NCBI GenBank assembly: GCA_940337035.1
Contig: OW679200.1
Coordinates: 18,743,303 to 18,807,302 of the forward strand
Source of the DNA: Agriotes lineatus
Taxonomy: Eukaryota; Arthropoda; Insecta; Coleoptera; Elateridae
Length of the DNA: 64,000 bases
Reading direction: 5' to 3'
Shown here: positions 12,030 to 23,729 of the stretch, in pieces
Layout: every line of letters begins with the position of its first letter
How positions within the stretch are numbered: the first letter of the stretch is position 1
Program-made: the position numbers and the translations under genes
The notes under the pieces: generated by a model
What the model was told of the DNA's origin: nothing
What the model saw: only the letters and a program-made list of their open reading frames with translations
Database searches by the model: none

Positions 12030-12490
12030 ATGCCGGATGGTAATGAGACCAGGGCTTTGCTTATATCTCCTTTATTTATGAACCGATTTAGATGAAATTT
12101 GGTGCGACGATAATAGACATAATTTCTGATTGACACGAGGATATAGCCACAATGGTCGACTTCCCTCGTGTTATTCGGGAATCCCTAGAAATTATTAAAA
12201 ATCCAAACAATTTCAATCGAGAAGACGACTATCGCCACATGGAAGGTAGCTCTGCAAAACCAATCCATCCATAAATAAGTTTCACGTGAGCAACCAAGCG
12301 GCAAAACGACAAATCCGAATAACATACAAGATCTACATGAGCAGCCAACCGTAATGACTCCTCGGTATATAAACAGAAGCAAAAGACACCAACATCAGTC
12401 TTTAGAAAACTTCTGAAGAAGCTGACAGCATGAGCAGCGAAACGTCAAGTTCAAATCGACGACCACGGCATAACCCGGAAGAACCTACCA
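12030..12490 (+). pseudogene. 3' tail of a Penelope-like element
   Basis: At about 12150-12260 the + strand reads FPRVIRESLEIIKNPNNFNR followed by EDDYRHMEGS and a stop. The R(V)IREALEI.K..NNFNR(D/E)D.YR pattern is the C-terminal end of Penelope retroelements, just beyond the GIY-YIG domain. The downstream stretch, GAAGAAGCTGACAGCATGAG then GCGAAACGTC, is also typical of such tails. No RT is preserved here. Confidence 0.65.
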
Positions 12491-13790
12491 TTATAGATCA
12501 CCCTGTTGTTTTTTAGATTTAGGACTCAAATTACATGCGATTGTCTGGCCAAATTTTCATTTTATCAAACGAAAGAAATATGTTTCCATTTTTATTTTTA
12601 CCAAAAAGGCCATGACTGGGGAATATGTTCTAATTGACTCTAGTATCTTGCAGTAATAGCTATCTCATTAAATGGATCAATAACCAATCCTTTACGAAAG
12701 AATAAAATTTGCTCAACATATTTTTTAAGAAAAAGTCGCTTTTTAATGGCACCTACTAAGGGAAATGTTTTCATTAAATAGCAAATTTTATTACCAATTT
12801 AACAATATGCATCATGCACTCCTTGATTTTTATCTAAAACTGAAAAATGTTTGCTTACTAAATTTGTGAAATGTTTTTGTGTAATACAAGCAAATTTGGC
12901 AATACTGTCATATGTAGTTTAAGTCGTAGATTCCTAAAAATAGATAATAGACAGAGCGATCTATATAACAAAATTAAAGTTAATTGTCGTTTTAAACATG
13001 TCTGAATACCTCCAGGATAACAATTGAGAAGCTATTTTTATGGATCGGACACTTACTGGACGAACCTCGTATACACCTCCATCGTCATAATATGTTGTTT
13101 ACCATATACTGGAATAAAAATGGTTACACATTTAATAGTATTAGTATACCTTTCACTTATTCCCTAAATGTAAATTGTTCTTTTATAATTAAGCTTTAGC
13201 TTATAATAAGGCAATACAAAATACTATATAAATAAATAATTAAAAACCAAATTATGGTATTGCAACTCTGAAATTAAAAATGGCAGTTAAATGTCATATA
13301 TGAGATTAAATTATCAAAAATGTGTTCTTGACAATGATTTTTGTGTAACGACATAAAATGCTTAGTAGAATTATTGTTTCCACAAATACATACACGTATT
13401 GTAATAGTTTTCACGTGACTGAAAATTGATGTTTATATAAAACTAATCTTATTCAATAATACTTTAGTAAATATAGAGTAAAGTAAAACCTTACCAGATG
13501 AACCGTTTGATTAAGGACAATATCAAATGTATGTAACTCCGGATTTTAGAAGTATTCAGATATGTTATTATCATCATATTCACAGAGACAGGAGTTTTGC
13601 ACGATCTAGTTAAAATTCGAATATATCACTTCCAGAATCCTGTCGTTTTCCTTGAACGATTCATAGCATCGCATGCCATCGTACTTAGTGATTTTATGAC
13701 ACCAAACTCACGTCTAAACTCTCTTTGAACACACGTAACTCTTTAGAATTATTCATACCACAAAATACACTGCACACGCTGCTGAATTGT
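12491..13790. other. no gene seen
   Basis: AT-rich, with no coding or repeat structure recognised. Confidence 0.4.
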
Positions 13791-13795
13791 AGGTA

Positions 13796-14016
13796 CAGTC
13801 GTGTTCAAATAAATCTGGGACAATGTTTTTTTCATATGCAGGTTGAGTTAAGAATTGAAGAATATCTCCATGGAATTTCTGCTATCAGAAAGAGTTACAG
13901 ATTTCAGTACCTGTTAAAGTTTAATGTAATTCTTTCTGATCCATGGAGATATTCTTCAATTCTTAACTGAACCTACATATGAAAAAAACATTGTCCCAGA
14001 TTTATTTGAACACGAT
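13796..14016. repeat. 221-bp mariner-type MITE
   Basis: The left end CAGTCGTGTTCAAATAAATC and the right end GATTTATTTGAACACGATTA are inverted copies, and the inner CTCCATGGA..AATT stem continues the fold, so nearly the full length is palindromic. A TA precedes the left end. The small open frames inside come from the palindrome and are not genes. Confidence 0.8.
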
Positions 14017-14270
14017 TATTCCTAATCAAATCGATCACCCTGATTTTGGCAGCATGCTGTATAAAAACTTTCTGGTTGAAGGGCGATTTTCAAAAAATAC
14101 GTCGATGCTCAAAGAGCCTCCTTCAAAGTCTACAAATAAAACTCATTTGTTGAAACCGTTGAAAAATAAATTTAATGATGTGTTTTTATGGCTCAAAATT
14201 GTTTCAAAATATTTTTATAATTTTATTCAACCTTGAAACGATACCAAGATATTAAAGAAATGAAGCTTTA

Positions 14271-14713
14271 ACAGGGCGTTCAAACAATAGGGGCCAATAC
14301 TTGGGAAGTAATATTTTAGGGGCTAATCGTAGATACTCAATAAGATGATAAAAAAAGATTTCTATAAACATGTGTTGTGATATGCATCTGAAGGGAGCTA
14401 TAGTTCAGAAAAGGACAAAAGGCTACGAGTAGATTATTCTACAGATTTAGCGAATTTAAATTTTTGATTCGTTTTTCTCTAAAACTACTGCTCTCAGAAA
14501 TTCGAAATAGCAACACCTTTTTTATATAAAAAAGTTTCACCTGAATTTCTGCTATTTTAATTAAATAAAATGCATGTTTATTTATTATTCTTCTCAGGGC
14601 TGTAGCTTCCTTAAAACGCATTTCCGGGCTTATGTTTATGGGAACTTCTTTTATCATCTTATTGAGTACTATTCGCCTCCTAGATCTTGTCTTTTATTTT
14701 TCGAACACCCTGT
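14271..14713. repeat. 443-bp foldback with CAGGGYGTTC ends
   Basis: ACAGGGCGTTC at the left and GAACACCCTGT at the right are inverted. CAATAAGATGATAAAA and TTTTATCATCTTATTG form an inner stem, and GAAGGGAGCTATAG mirrors CTGTAGCTTCCTT. Related in its ends to the elements at 2954 and 38940. Confidence 0.7.
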
Positions 14714-14719
14714 ATATAA

Positions 14720-15835
14720 TAAATATGTGTGGTACAAGTGTGTTATATTACAACTAATCCACGAAAAAAAAGTTGCGCCCTCAGGAGCGCAACGCCAAAT
14801 GGGTCATTTTCTCTAGTGAATTATTTGCAATAACACACGTGTGCCGTACAAAATATCCAACATCTCAAATACAAAAAAAAAACATATATTTTGTGTTGAC
14901 AGCTACATAAAGTAAAAGTGACAAGGTACTTATAAAGTCAATGGTGGCTTATGGTCTATACAATTCAACTAAAATCGGCATAATATTATAAGGAAATGTT
15001 GGTTAAATAGTTATTTATGATACAAGTGCTTAAAGTGACCGTTTATTGCACGCGACATGTAAATTATAAAACAAAACCATAGGACAGCATTCAGAATTGC
15101 GTGAATATGGGTATTTGAAATAAAGTAAATCATAGCCAAACCCAACGGGCTTTACTATTGATCACGTTTTACATTTACCTGGTATTTATCCTATGCCAGC
15201 TAGATGTTTGTAACCAGCTGCATGTTCTAAAAAGATGCAGGATAATTGCTTGAACTGCAGTTTTATTTCATTTTAAAACAAATAATAAACACTTAATTAT
15301 TTCCTGAATGTAAAGTATAAGAATTGTAAGACAAAAACAATTATATATTCTGTTGTTGAGTTATGGTACAGAACATGAATATTAAAAAAATCTGTAAAGG
15401 GGTTTACACGGAACTTCCCTGGCGCGAATTAGATCAATTTGCAATTAAAAAAAAATATATTCCGCTGGAGTTTGAACTCCGCCGCATCTGCGTAGCGATC
15501 GTAGACCCATCGATGAGTCGTACTGCGCCATCCTACCTTATTGAAATGAGTGCGGCGCGCACCTCTATTTAACGGAACGGTCTTATTGTTGAAACGTTTA
15601 GACTCTTTTGTGACATTATCCTGTATCTGTTGAGTTCTATTTTGGGAAAGTGTAAAGTCTGACTTATGTGAAAATTATTACCTCCATCTATTTCAAAGCT
15701 AACGCAAAAATAAACAAAACTTAATTTTTTTAAAGTACTTACCCTGTATATATTTGTCTGAAATTTTCTTGGTTTCATGCTAGGTAAACATATAATCTGC
15801 ATGCAAAATATCGTCATCCTCCGACAAATAGTGTT
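14720..15835. other. no convincing gene
   Basis: A 69-codon + frame at 15363-15572 is locally GC-richer (GAACTCCGCCGCATCTGCG) but has no domain, signal peptide or flanking splice sites that I can support. The remainder is AT-rich. Confidence 0.4.
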
Positions 15836-15839
15836 TCAG

Positions 15840-15985
15840 TTATACCGCCAACAGGCAGACAGACATATAAACAGACGAAAGTGAGAAAACCTGTTTTTCG
15901 TCATCTAGAGACCCTGAAACGTAAAGAAATTTCGGAAGGTGATTTTTTCGCGATTACAATACTTCCTTCGTCTTTTAGACGAGGT
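15840..15985 (-). repeat. second copy of the 8.86-kb repeat, inverted
   Basis: Read on the minus strand it gives GAAGTATTGTAATCGCG, GAAATTTC..ACGTTTCAGGG and then a GTCTGTCTGCCTG tract, the same order as the repeat at 8860-9120. Confidence 0.45.
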
Positions 15986-16202
15986 TAGTAAAAACCACGT
16001 TAAATGTAGCATTCTAGTAGAGTCTCAATATTCTACTTTTTCTTGTTATTAAGCAGCATCAAAAAGTAATCCAACTTGCATGTAGACAGAAATACTGAAT
16101 TTATTCCCATTCCTAAATCCCAACGTCCCAAGCACCACCTGTTAGCTATCAAATACAGGTCCAGTAGAATTAACACTAACATGTACTTCTCCATTTTGAC
16201 AG

Positions 16203-16407
16203 AAACAACGCATTCGGAGTGGATAAACGAAAGGCGGATGGAAATACGGACCAAGAACTGAAAGCTTTCCTCAATAAGAGCTCAGGAAATGAAAACTCTC
16301 ATAGACAGCGCACTGACACTTATCGAACACCTGGATATTACTTCAAATTCATTCCTTCGTACACGTCGTCCTACAGCGAGCCTAAATACGATCAACTGAT
16401 ACAATAA
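16203..16407 (+). CDS. distal terminal exon of the peptide precursor
   Basis: The acceptor CCATTTTGACAG is followed by a frame that joins the phase-2 donor of the exon ending at 4447 (GG|A). Joined, it extends YSLDTLG into NNAFGVDKRK, another FG.-KR unit matching the preceding three. The frame then runs through a polar linker to an aromatic C-terminal stretch (TPGYYFKFIPSYTSSYSEP) and stops at TAA (16405-16407). An AATAAA signal at about 16592 could end the transcript. The phase agreement and the continued peptide motif are seen directly; the 11.8-kb intron and any missing middle exons are inferred. Alternatively, it is the terminal exon of a different peptide gene. Confidence 0.6.
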
Positions 16408-16629
16408 TAACTTCCCCTCTACATGAACTTCTGGTGTCTGTTTTGAGATGCCCATTTTTTTCGTTAGGCTGGAATATTACAACGCGTTACAGGATTTTGG
16501 TTTCGATCACTTAAGCCAACTTTCCCGTTCTGTATGTGATGTTCGTTTTTAATGTGCATTGTAGATTTGCCGTGTTAGTTATAGATGAGAAAAATAAATA
16601 CACTAAGTCAGCTTTGGTGTTTTATTTTT

Positions 16630-17237
16630 AAAGTGTTCTGTTATTTACTGTGTTCAAAAATACATAAGAAACATTAAAGCTCCACTTACATTGTCTTGTA
16701 AGATGTGGAATTTAAAAATCACGAATCACTTTATAACCATGAATATTTATATTAAAATACTTCTGTTAAACTTACGAATAAAAAATTGTTCATTTTGTAT
16801 CAACAATATTTTTCTTCACATTATACTACTAGGTTAATAACGCTAAAGTGTGACTCCATTGCCAAATCATTTGAAATTCTTACTTCCTACTACTAGGGGT
16901 GTTCAGGTGGGGTACATTGATCAATTTTTAATCTGACATATTAAAAGCTGCAATGAATAAATAAAGTTTAGTCAATAAACTTGTACATAATTGCCAAATA
17001 TACTCACAAATTCTGATAAAATTAAAGCGTGTTAACAGACCAATAATTATAGATTTTTTCGGATTCTCTTCACAACGTACTACAAAGCAAGCTACATTTA
17101 TCAGACTACCCAGTCTTTTACCTTAAAATAATTCCTGGTTTCTTAACATTTCTTAAATAATTTGTTATCTTTATGTGGCTCGGCTGGACTTATTCTATAA
17201 ACCATCTAGCCACACCTCATAAAATATAATTTTTGCT
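16630..17237. other. no gene seen
   Basis: AT-rich 3' flank of the peptide gene; nothing recognised. Confidence 0.4.
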
Positions 17238-17392
17238 CTTAATACCATAATCTCTGAAACTTCTTTGTGGCGTGAATCTATAATTCATATTCTTTTTTGG
17301 GTATTTCGCCACCCTGCAAATTAAAAAAAAATTTTAAAAAAAATTTGCAGAGTGGCGAAATACTCAAAAAAGAATAGGACTTAATACCATAA
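17238..17392. repeat. 88-bp hairpin between 13-bp direct repeats
   Basis: CTTAATACCATAA occurs at 17238-17250 and again at 17380-17392. Between them, ATTCTTTTTTGGGTATTTCG mirrors CGAAATACTCAAAAAAGAAT (17289-17375) with an A/T-only apex. This could be a small insertion with target duplication, or a duplicated flank. Confidence 0.6.
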
Positions 17393-17399
17393 CATACTA

Positions 17400-18525
17400 T
17401 TTCGCGTCCAAATGAAATAAAATTTGAAAACGTCATATCAATGTCTTCTACAATGGAAAAAGAGGGCTAGAGATGTTAATTTGAATTATAAATTACATCA
17501 TATTTGAGCAACTTTGGTTATAATTAACTAGCTTTTTCTTATTTACTTTGGCACGGGATAAAATTTTGAAAAATAAAAAATTAATTAAAGGGGAGAAGAC
17601 ATAGTTTAAACGAGTTAAACTGTATTACCATTGTTATAGAAAATAAATGGGGAAGACTTCACACAAGATTTTATATATTTTCTTGGGAGGAAATTGGAGA
17701 AATTATATATTGTGTCAAATGAACTGCAGTATACAAAAGAAAGGATACTGATATTTTATAAATTGATACATGATACATGAAATAATGCATTCTAAATTTA
17801 TTGAAGTACTTTTTTATTTTAAATTTGTGTCAGTACAACATTATAAATATTAAACGTGCACACAAGAATGAAACTAAGGTTTGGGTATTTTTTTTCTAAA
17901 GTAATACTTTCACTAGCTTTATCGGCACTAATTAAAATATGTAAAATAGAAATATCAGTTGTATCAATTTAAAAAATAAGATGTTATTATACCAAAATGC
18001 TGCAATAGAAAGAAAGAGAAATGCGTAAGTTCGAATTTATTATGTGGGTAAATAAGAACACTCAAAAACGATTATTAAAATAGACACTATAAGAACTACA
18101 TGCAGGTAAGCTCTACTTGCTCGATTGACCATTAGGTAAGTACATTTCATAACATTTTTTTCCGTTAAATAGAAGATCTTCTTATCAGTTATTATAATTG
18201 TCGAATACTGAACTGGAAACGTTCACTGACGACGTAAAAAATAAGAATTTCGAATAAATGTTTATATAACCTGATTCTTCTCTATTCAAAATTTGAAAAG
18301 GCTTATGTCAACATCCTTAGGCACATATACTGTAATGCCCCATACTCTACGGTACTATTAATTTATATTGCCCTGGGCCGCTAGCTTATTCAGTCGAAGA
18401 GGTATAAGACTCTATTAACATCGACAGTGTGACTAAGGAGAAGCTAATATTGTTTTGGGTTTTCTCGTTGTCACCTGGAATGCTAAACTTACACATGCAA
18501 ACACTACCAGCAATAAAAACCCAAC
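17400..18525. other. no gene seen
   Basis: AT-rich, with no coding frame recognised. Confidence 0.4.
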
Positions 18526-18529
18526 TAGA

Positions 18530-19165
18530 ACCTTGTATACATTTTATTGTTTTTCAAAGTATTCACCACAATATTTTATGCACTTTACCATACGCTAGAA
18601 CCAGTTTTTGAAACATTTATTCTACTCCGAGGTAGGAGTACTCAAAATCTCCCATTTGAAAGCTTCGACTACTTCTTCACTAGACTGGAACCGTGGACCA
18701 CGAAGATTTTTCTGAATTTTGGGAAAAGTATAAAAATCGTTATGGCTGAAGTCAGGATTATAGCGAGGGTGGTTCAGAATTTCTACGTTTTGCTGCTCCA
18801 AATATCAATTGTTTGGCAAGCGGTGTGCGAGCTTGCGTTGCCATGATGCATGATGATGGGTCGCTTTGGGTTGGTTTTCCGAACCTCCGTGATATCTTGT
18901 GGTAAACAGTATGTGGTATACCACTCTGCATTAACCGTCCTACGATCCTCTAGTTCAATCGTCGCAACGTGACCTGTTTTCGCTACGAACGTGGCCACCA
19001 TTGTCTTTGAAGTGTTTCGGGAGCGAACAACTTTCGTCGGTTTTTGGCTCATCTGGAATTTCGCGCACAAATAAACTCGCACGAAACTGTCTATTCTTAA
19101 AATGCGTTCGTACTAGAAGCGCTGAAATACGAGGTAGCAAAGGCGCTTTCAAATGACGTAACCTC
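18530..19165 (-). pseudogene. dead mariner-family transposase
   Basis: The minus strand at 18783-19082 encodes SQKPTKVVRSRNTSKTMVAT, GHVATIELEDRRTVNAEWY and IIMHHGNASSHTACQ. These match the second half of mariner (SETMAR-like) transposases; HHDNASSH normally carries the second catalytic aspartate, which here is glycine. Farther toward 18530, other frames give NDFYTFPKIQKNLRGPRF and EEVVEAFK, the usual C-terminal region, separated by stops and frameshifts. The N-terminal helix-turn-helix part and the third catalytic aspartate in a clean frame are missing. Inactive. Confidence 0.85.
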
Positions 19166-19189
19166 GAGGTTCTGGTTACATGGAATTTT

Positions 19190-19325
19190 CTGTGCTCTCA
19201 GACACTTATTTGACTTCCTTTTATCATTCTGCCTTCAATTTCTTTTTCTGTTCTTTCCGAGTGACTTATTTTGGTTCCTAGATAGGTATACTCCTGACAT
19301 GCGTTTATTTTAGTTCCGTAGTTTC
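19190..19325 (-). pseudogene. LINE RT C-terminal scrap
   Basis: The minus strand reads CQEYTYLGTKISHSERTEKE followed by IEGRMIK, the YLG..I...G..E.EI..RI segment that follows the palm in RTE-like RTs. It is too short to classify further. Confidence 0.6.
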
Positions 19326-19626
19326 AAGAGATTAACAATATATGTAATTAACGAAATAAATCCCGTTGATATAATTGTTATGATATCCTACCTCAAGGCT
19401 AGTAATTGATTAAAATAAAGATCATACCTCAAGATTAGTTATGTAATGATAAAGTATCTAAATGTTTTTTTTTTAGTTTATTTATTGCCAGTTCAACAAA
19501 GTGCATTGTTATTCATGGCACTGATATAAAGTTTACATGTCTTACAGAACACATATCATAAGATACACAAATTAACGCATCAAGTAGTCCTCTAGGATGA
19601 ATTGCATATTCTTGGGTGTTAGCGGA

Positions 19627-20574
19627 TTAATTATCTTCGTATTCACTATTGTCGTATAGATCTTGTGGAAGTTTGCGTTGCAATCTTCTGTATATATTTT
19701 TGTGTCCTAGCCGGTAGTGGGCAGCACCTTCACAGTTGTTAATATTAAGTAGGAACTTTTTGGTAGTCTTCCTCAGATATTCTTCAATAGTTGGAATTTT
19801 TAACTCGTAATGCAGTTGTGTATTTCGGATGTACCAAGGGGCATCAACTGATATCCTGAGGATTTTATTCTGCAGTGTTTGTACTTTGTTGATGTTGGAT
19901 TTAGAGGCATTGCTCCAAATAACGCAAGCATATGTTGCTAACGGTCGAATTAGCGATTTATAAAGGAGTAGGGAGTAGTCAGTTTTAAGTGATGATTTTC
20001 GATTAATTATTGGATATAATTTTGTCAGTCTGGCGAAGCACAAGTTGAGCTTCTTATTAATGTGAAATTTCCAAGATAAGCGCGTGTCTAAATGTACACC
20101 TACGTATTTCACTGTTTCATTATTGGGATTCCATTGAATACACGTACCATTTATCACAATGTTATTAGGATCCTTAATCCTTCTAAGGACGAATATTTTG
20201 GCTCGGCATTTCGTTGGGTTAAGTGATATATTCCATTTAGTTAGCCAGTTGTTTACTTCGTCGACAGCTGATTGCAGTTGAGAGATTGACTCGTTCAGGT
20301 TCCAGTTTTGCGATATGATCACAGTGTCGTCAGCATACATAGCAAGGTTTTCGCGTGTAAGCGGAATATCTCTAACAAATATATTAAATAATATTGGTCC
20401 CAGAACACTCCCTTGGGGCACTCCAGCTTTGATAGGTTTGCTATCAGAGACAGTTGAGTTGATTCGCACAGCGAAGGTCCTGTTATCTAAAAATGAGTGG
20501 ATTATCGCTTTAAGGTAGCTTGGTATTGGCAGTTGGAGCAATTTATATTTAAGACCTTCAGTCCAAACTTTGTC
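19627..20574 (-). pseudogene. Jockey ORF2, RT C-terminal half (downstream of insertion)
   Basis: This resumes at DKVWTEGLKYKLL exactly where the upstream half stops (DIAKAF). It contains IKAGVPQGSVLGPILFNIFV (motif B) and LAMYADDTVII (motif C, the catalytic YADD). It then runs through NPTKCRAKIFVLRR, VKYVGVHLDTRLSWKFHI and the usual LIRPLATYACVIWSNAS tail, ending RRLQRKLPQDLYDNSEYEDN. The catalytic residues of this part look intact. Codons upstream of position 20579 (an apparent Met start) belong to the inserted DNA, not to the LINE. Confidence 0.85.
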
Positions 20575-20578
20575 AAAT

Positions 20579-21968
20579 TGAAACAATTTTTTGGCTTTGC
20601 CTAATTGTTTCGCCATTTATCCAATTATTTCAGGCTTAACCTGTGTATTTTTAGTTAAATTATAAATCCTTTTGCATTTCGAATTCGTAAATTTTCCAAA
20701 CCAACGTATTTTATACCTGGATCAAGTTCTTATCGTTTGCGCAATGCTCTCTCGACCTCCGCTATCTCTTATCGGAGTGCGAGCCTTCTTTCGGGCACGA
20801 AATTTTTCGTCCGGGCATTTTGCTGTCTTCGCTTGAGCCCGCCGATACCGGCGAGGCTAAGCCTTGTTTTTAATTAAGCCAAATTACGTGCGCTCAACCA
20901 ATTTCAATGGGCAATGTGTTTCCTAAGGGCTGATTATGATCAGGTACGATTGCGCTTTTCTGTTTTATTATTTCCATAGTAATTAGATTTTTCTTAGCTC
21001 TTAATTACCAGTTCCGTTTCAACAACGAGTTTATCTCGAAGGCCAAGCCTTTTCGCACTTTCGACACCTGCTGGGTTCGGCGTTTTGCGGCCTTTTGAAG
21101 ATGCTTTTGCTGCCTTTTTGGGGATGCTTCTGCAGCAATTTTCTGCGCATCCTTGGCGATTCCAACAAGGGTTGTAGCCGTTCACGTCCAGCTTATTTTG
21201 CGAGGTTAGTTGTGCTGTTCCGAGATTTATCGTGTTTTTGATAACTGGTTTCTCCATTTATACATTTTAAACCCGTCAATATTTAAAATTTAAATTCATA
21301 CGTTTTGCAATTATTAAAATGTAATGTTCAATTTGATACATGCTCTTGCTTTTTACATTAAATTTTCATGCTTATAGTTAATTATGCACAGTTATAAATT
21401 TTGCTATTTTTGATGTGTGTTTCGACCCTATGTAAAAGGTACAGTCACGCTATTTATTTTCAATAGCCTAACAGAAGGTTTTATTAGATGACTGTGATAA
21501 GCTTATCCCACGAGTGTTTTTGTTAAAGTTATTAAAATAACCCGAAAGGGGTTCTTAATTTTATGCGTGTCGCAACCTTCAGTTAAGATACACAATTGTG
21601 TTATTACATTATTTACATTTTAATTATCCTGATTATTGGTTACTGACTCTTCAAAACTTTTATTAATGATTAATTAAACGCTAGTCACTTGTAGTTTATT
21701 TTTCTTCTTGTTATTTGAAATCTTTTGATTTCTGGCGCCCATTTCCATTTTCCTTTCCTTTTTTGAAGACATTCCAGGGTACATAGCTGATGATTTGAAC
21801 CTACGATCTAAGGCCGCCGATATTTGAGCTAGTCGGCCATCGCGGTGAGTAAGTAACAGTTTTTCAGAGCTGCCGTGGTGTATAAATGGTAGGGGGGGTT
21901 GATCTGCGATTTTTACTACCATTGCTTATTTTATTAATTAATCGCAGGTCGGCTTCTTTATTGTTTCA
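20579..21968 (-). mobile_element. 1,390-bp insertion with TG...CA ends and AAAT target duplication
   Basis: The segment begins TGAAACAATTTT and ends ATTGTTTCA, a 9-bp perfect terminal inverted repeat starting TG and ending CA. AAAT flanks it on both sides (20575-20578, 21969-21972). Removing one AAAT and the insert rejoins the RT reading frame (DIAKAF|DKVW). TG..CA with a 4-bp duplication suits a solo LTR, but the 9-bp inverted end also allows a DNA element. Two minus-strand frames inside, 21674-21922 (82 codons, with LAQISAALDRRFK) and 20994-21257 (87 codons), have no domain I recognise. A GC-rich foldback-prone stretch lies at about 20750-20880. Confidence 0.75.
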
Positions 21969-23729
21969 AAATGCCTTCGCGATGTCCAAAAATACAGCTG
22001 TGGTATACTGCTTGTTTTCGTACCCGGTCTCGATTATTTCTACTATCCGTTGAAGCTGGTGGCAGGTCGAGTGTCCGCTTTTGAACCCAAACTGAAATGG
22101 TGGAAGAATAGCTGCTTTTTGCAGTTGGTCATTTAGCTTGGAGTAGATTATTCGCTCAAGTATTTTTGAGAGAGTATTTAAAAGACTTATTGGTCGATAG
22201 TTATTAGGGTTTTTGTTATCTTTTCCTGACTTGGGAAAGATAACAACTATGGCATGCTTCCATGCTATTGGAAAGTATCCCTTTCTGAGGCAAGCATTAA
22301 ACAGTGTCGTCAGGAATGCGAGTACCTTCGTTGTAAGTCGTTTCAGAATTTCATTGGTGATAAGGTCACATCCCGGAGACTTTCTTCTGGGTAAGGTGTT
22401 AATGATTGCTTTGATTTCATTGGGGGAGGTAGGTTGTATACGGTCAGGAATTGGGAGATGTGATTCAGTGTAGTTTAGGATCGAGTTAGTGAAAGCATAG
22501 TTGTTACCGATTGTGGGAGTAAAGGTTTCTGCTAGGTGATTAGCGAATAGCGCAGATTTGTCCTCATCCGTATAATAAGTTGTGTTGTTGGTTGTAATTG
22601 GGGGTATTTGCTGAGGTTCCTTTAGAACTCTCCTCGTGGCTTTCCACATACCTGGATCTCCAGGTTCTAAATCCTCGATATACCTTTGATACGTTAGAAA
22701 TTTGTAGTTTTCAAGTTCTCTTTTGATTCGGTGTGCTAGATTATTTAAGACGTTTTTAGTTGTCGGGTTTCGAGTTCGTTGCCAATCACGCCGTACTTTG
22801 CTTTTTTGTTTTATTAGCTCAATGATGTAATTTGGCGGTATGTTGTACGTTGCTGGTATTTTTCTATGATTGGTTTGAGTTGTCTGCTGGATGCTGTTTT
22901 GTATACTGGTAGTATAGTCATCAACTGCCTGATCAATGTCTTTTCTGGTTTCAAGATTAAGCGGATGTTTGATATTTTGATCAAGATGTGCTTGAAAGTT
23001 TTTCCAGTTGACAACGCCGTTTATTAACTTGGGGTTAGGAGGGTTGCGGTGTGGAGCGCTCAGAAACGTTATCACCACGGGTAGGTGATCGGAGTCGAGT
23101 TCTTCGATGGGTGTTTGGTGTATTTGTTTGGTAAATCATTTTTGTAGGATTATATCAAGGATGTCCGGCTGGTGATCCGCTCGGTAGGGATAGTATATGT
23201 GTTCGGTAGGGGCTAACACTTGGAAATTGTACGAGGCCGAGTAATTAAGGAGTTGAGCTCCTGCAGGATTGGTGGTTCTGCAGCCCCAGGCAGTGTTTTT
23301 ACTGTTGAGATCTCCAATCACGAGGGTGGGCTCATTGGTATTTAAAAGAATTTGTATGTCGTCGTCTGTTAGTTTTTTATTGGGTTGCTTATATGCACTG
23401 ATTATGGTCACCTGGTTGTTATTACACAGCGTGATTTTTACTGCAGTCGTTTCTATTGTGGTCTTCTCCATGATTAGTGGGTGATGGGTAATTTGTCTTT
23501 TAACTAGTACTGCGACTCCCCCGGAAGCTACTTTAACATTTTTGTCCCTTCTGTAAATGTAGTACCCAGGTATTTTAAAAACATCATTTTCAGTAAGATG
23601 AGTTTCTGATATGCATGCGATATCAATGCTGTATCTGGCTAGAAATGCAATAAAAATTGAGCGTTGATTTGTTATTCCGTTCGCATTCCAGTTTAGGATT
23701 GTTAAGTTTTGTAGTATTTTATGGGCCAT
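21966..23729 (-). pseudogene. Jockey ORF2, endonuclease and RT N-terminal half
   Basis: Starting MAHKILQNLTILNWNANGIT, this has APE-endonuclease motifs in order: NWNANG, CISETHL (catalytic E), GGVAVLV, VIGDLNSKNTAWGC (the GDLN motif) and SDHLPV. A TGA at about 23134 interrupts IILQK*FTKQ between the DILD and SDHLPV segments. RT then opens with PRRKSPGCDLITNEILKRL, NNYRPISLLNTLSKILERII, FGFKSGHSTCHQLQRIVE and AVFLDIAKAF (motif A), where the 1,390-bp insertion cuts it. Before these lesions the protein would have nicked target DNA and copied its own RNA. Confidence 0.85.

Noticed and set aside
15363..15572. A possible small gene
   Set aside because: No splice sites, signal peptide, domain or conserved motif could be supported, though the local GC content is higher.
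20315..20518. A plus-strand 67-codon frame
   Set aside because: Antisense to RT motifs B and C of the LINE.
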